Shown here: one piece after another, positions 33,703 through 44,332 of the stretch | How positions within the stretch are numbered: position 1 is the first letter of the stretch | How the letters are laid out: every line of letters begins with the position of its first letter | Assembly (NCBI RefSeq): GCF_964355755.1 | Contig: NC_092671.1 | Span: 22,463,070 to 22,523,069, forward strand | From: Antedon mediterranea | Taxonomy: Eukaryota > Echinodermata > Crinoidea > Comatulida > Antedonidae | Length of the DNA stretch: 60,000 bases | Direction: 5' to 3' | Notes under the pieces: model-generated | Databases searched by the model: none | Told to the model about the DNA's origin: nothing | Seen by the model: only the letters and a program-made list of their open reading frames with translations | Program-made: the position numbers and the translations under genes

Positions 33703-35911
33703 TCACTATTCTTCATCTGATTCATCAACAACCAATTCCTCTGAATTTTGGCAACTGTCCCCTCTGCAATCTCCACATGATGTTACGCATTTCAGTCCAT
33801 TTTTACAACATGAACATAAATTTGTACCACATGGGTTGTTGGATGATAATTTGCACTTGCAGCGAACAAACTTTAGTAAAGTGTCTGGTGCTGCAGCAGA
33901 ATCTGTCATGATTGGAGTTAGATGGGTTCCTTCGCATTTCCAACCCCATTGTAAAGGGTCCAAGTCAGTATTTAGTTTTGACCACACAAGTATCTGTAAA
34001 TGTACCCGCAGACCGGGCCGCAGACTATGGAAATATGCTGCTCTCTCTCTGTAGGTGGAAGTTTTTGAGGCTCAGTAGATGATTTTGATGCTACCATATC
34101 CATAAATTTCACATACCGTAAGTTGTTTAAAGATTCACAATTTTTGCCACCGTAGATTATTTTGAATACTTCAAGTCCAGCTTTTCCAATATCTTCTGCT
34201 GTTGCACTCTCATCACTAATTGACTTGGATAACTGTTCCTTGGAACTACGAATTTTCTTCAGAAGATTAGTTTTTCCTTGGCCAATATATGGCAGATGTC
34301 GTATCGCAGCCACTCCAAGCATGAGCGAATGACAAATGTGATGTTACATCATTGCCAGTATTCTTGACAAGATCACAACTTTTCTACAACTTTAGCTCTT
34401 TATTATATGACTGTTTCGCTTCAGTATATATCTGCCATAGTTGGGTTAAAGTGGTACATCAGCAACACAAGCACGTCTGTGTCATCGGCTACCACATCAA
34501 CAGTTTGCCCTTGCCGTGCGTACTCTAGAGCAAATGAAACAATCATTGTATCAGCATCTCCGGTACTTGTATGAACTACATGCCCATCTTTTTTGAGGTA
34601 GCAGCTTAACAATTCAATTAATTGACATTTATTTTTCTCATTCGATAGAAATATGTGCTGATTACGATGTGCTTGCATTAATTCATTCAGTTGAATATCG
34701 GTGGATGTTCTTCCAACACGCCTTTGATGCTCATGGTCTTTTTATTGATGGTCCCTTTTCATAACACAATGCATGAATCTCCAAATTTTTTACGAACATA
34801 ACTCACATACTGCATGGCTATATCTTTATATGTTGCCCCTTTTGCCCATTTAACTCTGTGTAAGAGCTCCTCTATCTAAAACATACATTGTATGTTGGTT
34901 TCGTGTAAGTGATTGTGTTCTGCTTCAGTTCTGATGGAATCAAATATTTCAAAAAAGTTTGTAAATGACGTGGTATCCACATTTTGCCTCGTTCAATATT
35001 GCCGATGTCTTCGTTCATGGGATATGATTCAGCGTTGTACTTACTTTCTCTTATTTCTGCTCGTAAGATAGTTGCTGCAGTACATACAATTCGCTCTGAT
35101 TCATCTTCAATGTTTTGTTTTCTCTCCGAGTACCATTTCGCATTAAGTATGTACTTTGCCATGTTTTTTAAACAAACAATATTCCCACGTCCTTCAACCT
35201 CCGCAAAGAAAATAAATTGTTTGTAACGTTCTTCTAGCTTTTGTTTTAGTCTTTTAACTGAGTATATTATAGACTCTTCAGCTAACTCTCTCATCTTTGT
35301 GTGTAATTCTGTAAGACTGTAGAGTTCTGCATCAGCGTCTAATTCCAGCCACTGGCACAGTTTTTCAAAACATTGCAGCATTTCTTGGTGTTCATGCCTT
35401 CCTTGCTGCTTTTTTACACATGCAGACGTTTTTCAATTTCAGAAGCCCAAGAGTCTGCTTGTGCTGCGCATTTCTCCAAAAGTCTACCACGAATCGGTAA
35501 TGTTGTAACAATATGTACACGTGGTGTTCTATTTGGATGCCTAGTATCAACTGTAGTGGATTTCACGCACAAAAAAACAATCTCTCTTCCAGTTGAAAGG
35601 TAAATCATTAGATCGTAGCCGTTTCACACTTGAAACATCATCCTCACGTTCTTCATCACGCCCAACTGGGACTCTTTCATTGATAAATTTTCCACGACAT
35701 TTCTTATGAACTAATACTTTACCAATTGGTGTGGACTTGGCACATTCAGTTAAATAATTTAATCTAAATGTCCACGGTTTTTACTGAACTCAATCATGGT
35801 GAGAATTCCCTTTCTTGTTACATTGACTGGCACAACATCATACTCATACCAAGTGTACATATCACACAACGGTCTTCATTAAAGTTGTTATAGACAATAA
35901 TATTTTCCATC
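33703..35911 (-). pseudogene. Academ-like transposase/XPG-type nuclease gene, broken
   Basis: The minus-strand frames, in order, are an N-terminal segment (about 35911-35600), 35608-35414 (VHIVTTLPIRGRLLEKCAAQADSWA) and 35381-34872 (169 codons). A stretch near 34740-34700 follows with KDHEHQRR-type residues, then 34678-34421 (DADTMIVSFALEYA, then VVADDTDVLVLLMYH). Next come 34322-33972, and 33987-33706 with a Cys-rich end (CKCKLSSNNPCGTNLCSC, CVTSCGDC). The paired acidic motifs D-A-D and D-D-T-D are those of the FEN1/XPG PIN-like fold. Several frameshifts and stops separate the pieces, so no functional protein is expected. Confidence 0.6.
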
Positions 35912-36770
35912 TTTGACTTTTGTATTGATATCAAAAGTTATTCTCACTGTAGACCTATGATGTGTCTGATCTTTTAGGCTCTACCAATATTTAAATGTAG
36001 CTTAACTAGACATTTTACACAAATTATATATATAAAGTACATAACTTAAACAGCTAATTAGATATTAATAAATAATATTATTCATAAGATTTTGTTTAAT
36101 ACCTAACTTTCATAAAAAACCATGCTCAAAAAAGTTTTTCAGAAAATGAATAATTTAAAAAACCTAAATGTATATTAACTTTTTTGATTGGCCTAATAGA
36201 TGAAGTTTGCGTACAAAATACTAAATACACCAATCAGAATTAAGCTTACATTGCTAGCTAGGCAATGCCCTTAGGTTAAATCAATGTCACAGATTTACAC
36301 TGTGTGTGATGATTGTGTGGTAAATCAGATTTCTTATTTAACTTTGTAAGTAGGCTATAACTACAAACCTGAACACAAAATGTTTGAAGATTGGTAAACA
36401 AATAATCATGTTATTAATATTTGTAGACATTTTAGGCAATGTACAATATAGTAAATAATTTGAGTAAAACTAAGCTACTTGATACTCTACCTAGGCCTAG
36501 GCCTAGTCACTGACTGTGCTAGATAGGCCTGGCCTGGCAATGCATTTCAGGTCCCTGTGCTAATTACTAGGCCCGTAAAGGAGGCAGTAGGAAAACCTAT
36601 CTAAAATGTTTTCCCCAAGCTGGATTTTTGTCGATTTGTTGTTCTCCATAAAATTGCGCTTCTAATGATGTAAAAATTTGCTTTGTACCATTTTTTTCCG
36701 GGTAGAGTCTATATTTTTGGTTCAACTACCAGACTATTAAAGCGCCTACTAATGTACTTATTATTATAGT

Positions 36771-37650
36771 AAGTATAAGTGCAATTCTTGGCTATATTTT
36801 CATTATTAGCTCTGCTCTAAACATAATGGGCTAGTAGGCCTACTGGAGACTTAATATTTAATTTCATATTTCAATGAATAGGTGCACTTTCCGGGGACAA
36901 GTTCTATTGTCCTGGTGAGTCTTATAGTTTGTTTCATATAATTTCAAATCATGTAAAGTGTCATTTTTCGGGCGGGAAACTATGCAGCTCTATTTTTCAA
37001 AATTGTCTTTGCTCAGCCTCCAGCACGGTGAGGTGCTGAAGATTCTTATGCATGTTGTTTGAAAAAATAATATTTTCGGGGACCTTGCAGCTCTATTTTA
37101 AACAGTTGGTATGCCATCGTGGTTGTTATGCAAATAAGTTTGTGCACGTCTGTATTATGGGGGAGATGGTATGTTAGTCATTCGCGGTCAAGACGCCACA
37201 CTGTTAAATGTTGATGCTGTTAAATTTACATTAGAAGATAGTTCAAAGCATGTAAATAAAAGATTTTCCGGGCGGGAACCCAGCAACTCCCCTACTTTTA
37301 GTTTGCAAAAGTGATCTCGAAAAGAACTCCATGTGGAAAAGAAGCCCACCCAAGAGTACTAAAAATGAAGGAGTACATGGGTTCTTTTCGAGGTTTTATG
37401 ACAGTCTATTTAATGAAAAATAATGCCATGCAACTTTGTTTCTCATTTTAAAAAAGGTCCACTTGTTTAGGCCTGACATTTACAACCCTCAAAATATCTC
37501 ACTTTCAAAAACAATATTTATTTTCAATTTTAAAAAAAAATAAATAAAAAAAAAAATATCCGTAGAGGTTCGAACCCAATACTGAGAGCACTCAAACCTC
37601 AGCATTACGTCATATCATCATTACGTCATAAATATCATATTAACCTTGTT
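36771..37650. other. Non-coding sequence with repeated GGGCGGGAA/GCAGCTCTATTT phrases
   Basis: Phrases combining CGGGCGGGAA and GCAGCTCTATTT occur at about 36970, 37076 and 37267. A 115-bp block at 37108-37225 recurs in diverged form at 38046-38160 (TATGC-AAT-AGTTTGTGCA, CACGCCACACTGTT). No coding frame is supported. Confidence 0.45.
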
Positions 37651-37654
37651 AAAA

Positions 37655-37900
37655 CCAAAATTAGCTCAGGCGACAGAGCGTCGTGTTGACAACACGTATG
37701 TCGTGGGTTTGATTCCCACGCTGGTCGGTGGAATAGAGTTAAAGGTATGCGACCAGCTGTGTTTGGGGTTCACAGAAATATACGTCCCCCTTTCCACCAC
37801 ACATCTTGAGAAGGCACTAGCAATCCATCTGGGGATGATGTGGTGGAAACGACCCCAAGGTTGTGGCAGGGCCTTAGTGCTGAGGCAGGGAGAGCACATT
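37655..37900 (+). mobile_element. tRNA-derived SINE (Val-GAC-like head)
   Basis: The head has box A-like TTAGCTCAGGCGACAGAGC, an anticodon-like stem GTGTT-GAC-AACAC and box B GGGTTTGATTCCC, giving recognisable D, anticodon and T arms. The acceptor arms do not pair well, so this is a SINE head and not a working tRNA. The body follows with a GACCCCAAGG stretch, a G-rich end and a T/A-rich tail. Confidence 0.55.
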
Positions 37901-38330
37901 TTTTGCTCTTTATTTTTTCTTTTGGCTTTCGCTAAATGTATTTTGAAATCGTAAATTTTATGTTTAGCGCCCTCAATTTCAATGTAAAAAAATTGTATTA
38001 TCTTCGTTACGTGTTTAGAAGAGAATGTATGTCTCACTGTAGTTTGGTATGCCGTTCGTTGTTATATGTAAATGAGTTTGTGCAGGTGAAGTGGGAAAGA
38101 TGGTATTGTTAGTAATTCGCGTTCAACACGCCACACTGTTGAATTTTGATTTTGTTACTAGTTAAAATTTAGTAATGCACTAATAATTACTTCTACGGGA
38201 AAATATTTATCGACGGAGCAAAAAACATCTCCATTCTTAAACAATAAGTTGACGAGTCAAAAGTGTAGGCCTCTTTTGCGGGGAAATTTGATTTAGGCCT
38301 ATAGTTAGTATAGGTCCTAGGCCTATGTTG

Positions 38331-38378
38331 TACGCCGTGGTTAGGGAATCCGACACGATATTGCGCATGCCCAGAGCT
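38331..38378. repeat. Left arm of a long-range inverted repeat
   Basis: TACGCCGTGGTTAGGGAATC and the following GACACGATATTGCGCATGCC recur inverted at 41660-41741. The right arm contains about 27 extra bases and a second copy of GGAATCC. The arms flank the MULE-like element, 3.3 kb apart. Confidence 0.65.
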
Positions 38379-38941
38379 CTGGGAAGTGAATTATAGCTTG
38401 CACTAATAGTGCCACACACCACACCACCGAGAGTCGGAGTGTTATAGGGATTTACTGTAGCCTAGATAGTCGAGTCGTTGCGCAAGCGAGAGATGGATGA
38501 AACTTGGCCTATGCCATACATGAATTAATAATTAAAATACGACTACGCCACGCGTTAAAATAATTATAATGATATTAATAAGAATCAGTATCTATCTAAG
38601 AATCGTAATGCTGTTTTTAACGTTGCGACCCCGAATTCCCGAACAGTTTTTTCACATCCACGCGGTGGCTGCCGTCAACAAATCAACTTGTGATTGCATG
38701 TTATGTACAGTATATTAAATGCGTTATGAAAAATGATAAAACTAGTCATGTAATTATATAATTCATAATGATATGAAGTTTATATATGAATGAAGCAACC
38801 ACTTTTTAATTACAAAATAAATAGGCCCACTGGTCACGTCTAACTGGTAGCCCTAGCCTAGATGGTATCGGATCATCTCGGTCGCGTTTCATTTCGGTCG
38901 CGCTTCCGGGAAATCGAACTTCCGGCGATTTCTATGGAACG

Positions 38942-39547
38942 CCGCTCAATGCAGTACTGTACACTGTAAGCTCTAATTAAAGATCGAAGTGTAGTCTCTA
39001 TTATTTTTTAGGTGTTTATTTAAAATGATTTTATATAATAATCATTATATTTAAATAAATATTGTAAAAACAGTATGTTATTAATATTAGTTTAACTTTT
39101 TTTTAAATGTTTTTATAAGCATTATATTTTGATATATTTTGTAAATATTCTATTAATTTGTTTCTGACGGGAAAAATAACATACAAACTCACTTTACACT
39201 TTTGTCAATGATCATTCAATCTTTTTATTTTTAAAACAAAAACACCGCTCGATGCAGTACTGTACACTGTAAGCTCTAATTAAAGATCGAAGTGTAGTCT
39301 CTATTATTTTTTAGGTGTTTATTTAAAAATGATTTTATATAATAATCATTATATTTAAATAAATATTGTAAAAACAGTATGTTATTAATATTAGTTTAAC
39401 TTTTTTTTAAATGTTTTTATAAGCATTATATTTTGATATATTTTGTAAATATTCTGTTAATTTGTTTCTGACGGGAAAAATAACATACAAACTCACTTTA
39501 CACTTTTGTCAATGATCATTCAATCTTTTTATTTTTAAAACAAAAAC
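38942..39547 (+). repeat. 303-bp unit duplicated in tandem
   Basis: The segment starting CCGCTCAATGCAGTACTGTA at 38942 is repeated from 39245 with very few changes through TTTTTATTTTTAAAACAAAA. High identity suggests a recent duplication. A CAATC(C/T)TTTTATTTTTAAAAC phrase recurs a third time at about 39581. Confidence 0.85.
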
Positions 39548-39803
39548 ATATACACAAATATTTACAACTGTTTTTCAATTCAATCCTTTTATTTTTAAAA
39601 CAAAAACGCATATACAAATGTTTACATTCATCATTCAAATTGAAACCTTTTTATTTACATATAGGCCTACAAACGTTATTTAATTTATCTATGTTTTTAA
39701 TATTTTATTTATTAACAATGTTTACCTCTATTTACATCTACAGACGTTATTTAATTTATCCATTTATTTAATCTTTTATTTATTAGCAATATTTACATCT
39801 ATC

Positions 39804-41070
39804 TCATCTACAAATCGCGAACATCATTTGATATAACGCGCGATCCAGCGAAAGGAGCGATCTCTCTGATCGTTGGCCTGCGCGATACTCGTCCCAGAGG
39901 CGTAAGAGCGTTCTAGTTGCACGTCGGTAAGCTTGTCGCTGAAGCCGGTCAACATCTTCGTGATGAACTAATTCCATTGTGATGTGAACATTCTGACTCT
40001 CTTCATGCAGCAGCCCGATTAAGAGGTAGAGTTGAAGTTTTGCTGAAATAACAAAAATAACGATATACTATAATTATCATGAGCAAGTTAACAACATAAT
40101 ACATAATATTATAATTGAAAAGTAATTTTCTTACCACGTCGTCCTTTTCGATTCAGTCTGTTGTGATACGAGACCTCGAAAACAGAGACCAGAGACCCGA
40201 GACCCAGGGTCTCTGTTTTCGAGAAAATCTCGAAAACAGAGACCCCCACTAAAACGTCTCAATATTACGTAATATAGGGGTTCTCTCTTTTCGAGATTTT
40301 CTCGAAAACAGAGACCCCCGCTAAAACGTCTAAATAATACGTTATATAGGGGGTCTCTGTTTAACAGAGACCCCCACTAAAGCGTCTCAATATTACATTA
40401 TATAGGGGGTCTCTATTTCGAGAAAAACTCGAAAACAGAGACCCCCTATATAACGTATTATTTAGACGTTTTAGTGGGGGTGGAGTCCCCACTAAAACGT
40501 CTCAAGAATGACGTATCAGTAATAAACGGTAACTGATATGCCGATCAAAGAACATGCCGCAACGATAAGAAGAGATTGATGAATTCTTGAACGCGTGTAA
40601 AAAGACTGTCATTTTGGAATACAAGGTCGACGTCCTAGAAGTAAGATGTATAAATGCATGCTGTGCCTTTTAGAAGCTAAAAAGCGGGAGATTATTTAAA
40701 AAGCTGACACTAAGTTTCGTAACATTTATTTACAAGCATAAAAGATAATAACGTACAATGCAATAAATTGATAAATAAATAAACATAAATTCACGGTTTT
40801 TGCGATAAAGGTTGGGTGTTAATAATTTATGACCAAGCTTGGTGGGTATTTGCAACACTCTTAATAAACAGGGATTATATTAGGGGGTCTCGGGAAATCT
40901 CGAAAAAAGAGACCCCCAATATAATGAGACGTTTTAGTGGGGGTCTCTGTTTTCGAGATTTTCTTGAAAACAGAGACCCTGGGTCTCGGGTCTCTGTTTT
41001 CGAGACACCTGTTGTGATACCCCTCAAGGTCGCTGTTGGTCCTCGTTGTCAACAGACAATATGGTTTCAT
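39804..41070 (-). pseudogene. MULE-type transposase C-terminus, two exons, split by a foldback element
   Basis: The exon parts are 41070-41009 plus 40157-40135 (minus strand; the foldback element at 40170-41008 lies between) and 40042-39804 after a 92-bp intron with GTAAGA donor and TTTCAG acceptor. The frame crosses the intron. The first exon contains LLTTRTNSDLEGYHNR, and the second LQLYLLIGLLHEE, VDRLQRQAYRR and LLRLWDEYRAG, ending in TGA at 39804-39806. The RTNND-EGWHNR / LLR-WDEY pattern is the C-terminal region of MULE-transposase (often FLYWCH-associated) proteins. Upstream catalytic exons are not present. GC content is higher than in the flanking DNA. Confidence 0.6.
40170..41008. mobile_element. 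839-bp foldback element made of nested palindromes
   Basis: CTGTTGTGATAC lies at both borders (40158-40169 and 41009-41020), a target duplication of about 9-12 bp. The ends are built from GGTCTCTGTTTTCGAGA and its inverse, arranged so that each arm is itself a hairpin (CAGGGTCTCTGTTTTCGAGA followed by AATCTCGAAAACAGAGACCC). The block ACAGAGACCCCCACTAAAAC with ATTACGTTATATAGGGGGTC alternates several times between 40190 and 40490. The interior (40510-40870) is unrelated AT-rich sequence. No protein is encoded. Confidence 0.8.
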
Positions 41071-41659
41071 TCTAATTCAATAGCACGAGACATAATGCGA
41101 CACGTCAATGCATTATGCTTTTAAAAAATGTTACATTACATAGATAATCGTAATAATATCTTTCAGTGCAATATAGTGTATAAAAAAGCTCAGTAAAGTC
41201 TCTCACTGATTTTAACTGGCACCAAACAAATATTCCCAATTTACTCATTCATAATAATTAACATATTGGAGTCGTCTTCGTAAGCTACTTGTTGTGTCCT
41301 TAAAATATAGATAAAAATCGTTACAAATGCAAACAGGTTTATAAATTCGAACTGCTACACGTACCGAGTGCTGAAAGAGAGTTAAATCGGACAGTTAAGT
41401 CTCAATCCTACAATAGCATCCATTTTCGTATGCTTTATGCATAATTGACGCGCCATACACCACGATCGATATTGTTGAAAATTGACCTTAATTGACACGC
41501 GACCGAAATGAAACGCGACCGAGATGATCGTAATTCGCCTAGATTAGTGGATCCCGCATTAGTAGGCATCTAGGCTAGTTCACCGTGTGGCGCAGCTATG
41601 AAATGATCCATCGCTGTATAGTCAAAGAATTGGTATAGTATAGAGTCGCCGATTACCTC

Positions 41660-41741
41660 GCTCTGGGCATGCGCAATAGCGTGTCGGATTCCCTAAGGCT
41701 GGGCAGTTGGGTTCCGGTGCCGGAATCCTAACCACGGCGTA
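41660..41741. repeat. Right arm of the long-range inverted repeat
   Basis: Inverse of 38331-38378, with an internal insertion of about 27 bp between the TAAGGGAATCC-side and the GGTTAGGATTCC-side blocks. See the left arm. Confidence 0.65.
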
Positions 41742-42319
41742 TGTCGTATTGTACTGTATAGAATACATTAATACTTAGCTAGTAGTAGGAGCTAGTTTTT
41801 TCTTGGAATGTGGGAGGACGTATTCGTATCAAATTGAGGCTTAGCTAGGCTACATCGTTAGTCTAGTATAAGCGATCCCCACTGGCCTACTAGCTAGACC
41901 CTATTATTAGCCGAGGCCTATAGCAAATTGTTTTTCAGTTGACAGCGTTCACTCTAAAAAACTAGGAAATGTAATTTTGGTTTGAGGTTTAATTTGTTTA
42001 GGCCCTGCAGGCTAGCCTACATGCTGGGGCCTATCATCCTAAGCCTAGACTATATAGGCTTACCAATATACATAAATACAATACAACATATCTGCATGTC
42101 CTATTAGTATTAAACACCAAACAAGACTATTCAGGGTTATATGTAACAACTAGCAAACGGATGTAAATAGGCCTATATGCTTTTTAATTAATTATAAATC
42201 AACTTCAGTTCCAAAAAGTCAATATTTATATAATTAAAAACAAGGAATATTTAAATAACGCTAACTGTTACGCCGTACACATCTTATTTGATCTATTCAA
42301 TAAGCAATATTTATTAATT
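41742..42319. other. No gene recognised
   Basis: AT-rich with scattered CTAGGCCTA-type phrases (41870-42060). No open frame, splice signal or repeat pair stood out. Confidence 0.4.
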
Positions 42320-42560
42320 CGAGATCTTTGCTGACTTGTCTGTATTCTTGGTTGATTCTTCAGACAGACATAAAGACCATACTTTACTGGCTATTTGGTC
42401 TCTGCCATTATCTTCCCCATTGGATGGAATTGCATCTTCGTTGGGATCTCTCCGTAGTTTATAATACAAGATCTTAGTTTAGCTAAAGCCTCACTAAAGG
42501 CATCAATTTGTGTCTGCTGTCCACCACTTCTATAGGTGTGTATAGCTTTATAGTCTGGCT
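42320..42560 (-). other. Coding-like segment, possible decayed exon
   Basis: The minus strand reads PDYKAIHTYRSGGQQTQIDA and FSEALAKLRS. One frame over, it continues RRDPNEDAIPSNGEDN and IASKVWSLCLSEES. The composition is protein-like and less AT-rich than the neighbours, but a frame change near 42475 is needed and no family is recognised. An in-frame AAG/ATCTTGTATT boundary could instead be a splice site. Confidence 0.25.
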
Positions 42561-43570
42561 TCTTAAACTATTTAGGATACATACATAGCAACTACAGACC
42601 TTCCTTAATATTAACAATAACAAAATTATATAACAAACTATAACAATTAATATTCTACCACTCTGTAGTTGTAATAATTATAGTTAGTTATAATTGGTTA
42701 TGTGACTCGTTTTTGTTTATTCAGATTAAATTGGCAGAAAGTCTTAAGGCCCCAAAATATGTTGTGAAAATGTGAACAAGGGTAACTTACAAAAAATACA
42801 GTAGCTACCTATTTCTTTTCAAGGGAGCATATGGCATTCCTTGTTAATCTCACTCTGTCCGATGTTCACAAGATGAGGTAATTTCAAGGTATTTTTCATT
42901 TGATATACATTTCTCTTTTGTTAAACAAGATTTTTAAATGTCGCATGAATTCAGTTTGTTTTGGTTTTTTTTCTCTACAATATTACAATATTCAGGAGAA
43001 TGTTCAGAATGTTGTCACAACTGGAAAAATCAATCCTTAATTGTATTATAGACAAAGTGTTATGTTGTTATTATATTGTAAATCATATTAGCTGACCATA
43101 GTCAATATCAAATTAGTTATTATGCTATGTTAAAATGCTGCTATGTAACTTGGGTGTAGGTGTAGTAATGTGTCATTGTGTCTTGACACAGGAAACATTT
43201 TAATTGTCAAACTATGAACTTTGAAATATTTTTGTTCTCTATTGATTGATGATATGGATATAAAATCAGAAAATGTGGAGCTGAGCAGAGTTGATGAATG
43301 AAAAGCTTCTCAATCAAATTGACAAACTGAATGAAGTGGTTGCTGTATGGAGTGTAATTGTAAGTTTTATGTTTAATATTTATATTTAATAGTGAAACTA
43401 ATAAATTCCACTCATGTTTTGATATACAGTGTACTCCTATTTCATATTTATTATAAAAATTTGATATTACTGTCAGCAAATTACCTAATTCTGGGATTTG
43501 TCTGTTATTATAAATGTTGACTATTGTTGTGTACATATTCACATACATGTGTTTTTCTGTTTATTTTTTC
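42561..43570. other. No gene recognised
   Basis: AT-rich DNA. No convincing frame or repeat pair was seen. Confidence 0.4.
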
Positions 43571-43581
43571 GTTGTACTGTA

Positions 43582-43738
43582 GATCTGCCAGATGTTTTAC
43601 GTAAACATGGCAATTTTTTAGCAGCGATGTGTCCACCAAACCATCGTCCATGTTTTCCAGATCAATTGCGACAATCTATGGCAAAAAGAATCCTAGTTAA
43701 TTCATCAATTCATTTTATGATTTATCTTCTGTTACGAT
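43582..43738 (+). other. Possible small exon
   Basis: After a TACTGTAG acceptor-like site the frame reads LPDVLRKHGNFLAAMCPPNH and PCFPDQLRQSMAKRI, then drifts into hydrophobic codons and a TAG at about 43738. The first 35 codons look coding; a splice donor near 43690 is not obvious. No family is recognised. Confidence 0.25.
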
Positions 43739-43877
43739 AGGTGTTCAAAATTAATCATTTTTACGCCTTGTATATTTGTCCGGAATTACATAGTGCAGTA
43801 AAAAAAAATGAGACTGAACTTAAGGTTAGTTGCTCTATGTAATGCTGAACGAAATGATGACAGCATTCATTTGGAGT

Positions 43878-43975
43878 GGAGTTGGTGGTTATGATGCTTG
43901 GTTACCAATTCAAGGGTCCTGGGTTCAAATCCTGTCAGCTGTCAGGATTTTTTCTTAATGATAATTACAACTCCA
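43878..43975 (+). mobile_element. tRNA-like SINE head
   Basis: GTTGGTGGTTATGATGCTTG, then an anticodon-like loop and GGGTTCAAATCCTG (box B), resemble a tRNA gene in arm order. The arms do not form a full cloverleaf, and the sequence continues into the 179-bp tandem repeat. A SINE is more likely than a working tRNA. Confidence 0.4.
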
Positions 43976-44332
43976 CTCCCAAAGACTTGTAATAAGAATG
44001 TGTTTATGTAGAGCATCTTCTGTATGTTGGTCTTGTGAATAGGAGTGCCACCTTTTAGAAGGATAATGAATGAATTCGCTTATGGTTATCCTTAGAATAG
44101 TATAGAAGTAATTTAGAAGTTAGTCACAAGTTTAAATTGACTTTTATTAATACACTCCCAAAGACTTGTAATAAGAATGTGTTTATGTAGAGCATCTTCT
44201 GTATGTTGGTCTTGTGAATAGGAGTGCCACCTTTTAGAAGGATAATGAATGAATTCGCTTATGGTTATCCTTAGAATAGTATAGAAGTAATTTAGAAGTT
44301 AGTCACAAGTTTAAATTGACTTTTATTAATAC
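43975..44332 (+). repeat. 179-bp unit in two identical tandem copies
   Basis: ACTCCCAAAGACTTGTAATA starts at 43975 and at 44154, and I see no difference through to TTTTATTAATAC. The identity suggests a very recent duplication or an assembly artefact. The unit starts at the end of the SINE-like head. Confidence 0.9.

Larger units (their letters stand above)
32386..36736 (-). mobile_element. Academ-like DNA transposon (4.35 kb), 3-bp target duplication TTA
   Basis: Both ends start TAGTCTGGTAGTTGAA and share an inverted repeat of about 130 bp with small indels (32386-32515 and about 36600-36736; shared blocks include GGTACAAAGCAAATTTTTAC and GCGCAATTTTATGGAGAA). TTA flanks the element (32383-32385, 36737-36739). 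The matching site in unit 1 (CCCTTAAGGCGCC at about 9804-9816) is empty. A decayed gene runs on the minus strand. The superfamily rests on the 3-bp duplication and the XPG/FEN-like nuclease signature. Confidence 0.75.
9856..36770. repeat. Unit 2 of the tandem duplication (interrupted)
   Basis: Unit 2 is 9856-10558, then 27344-32385, then 36737 to about 36770. It is split by the BEL nest (10559-27343) and the Academ-like transposon (32386-36736). Order and orientation follow unit 1. Substitutions, small indels and a local duplication at 31219-31640 separate the units, so the duplication is not recent. Confidence 0.7.
38864..41536 (-). mobile_element. MULE-like DNA transposon remnant
   Basis: The ends share an inverted repeat of about 30 bp, including GATCATCTCGGTCGCG and TTTCATTTCGGTCGCG (38871-38902 and its inverse at about 41498-41529). 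GCCTAGAT lies just outside each end (38856-38863, 41537-41544) and may be an 8-bp target duplication, with about 7 poorly matched bases between it and the clear inverted repeat. Inside are a two-exon transposase C-terminus on the minus strand, a 303-bp tandem duplication and a nested foldback element. Confidence 0.6.

Noticed and set aside
37655-37727. Functional tRNA-Val gene
   Set aside because: D, anticodon and T arms are recognisable, but the acceptor arms do not pair and a SINE-like body follows.
40816-41124. 102-codon plus-strand frame across the foldback element
   Set aside because: It spans the foldback border and lies opposite the MULE exon. Its open state comes from the palindromic repeats.
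43878-43950. Functional tRNA gene
   Set aside because: Box B is good but the cloverleaf is incomplete. A SINE head is more likely.
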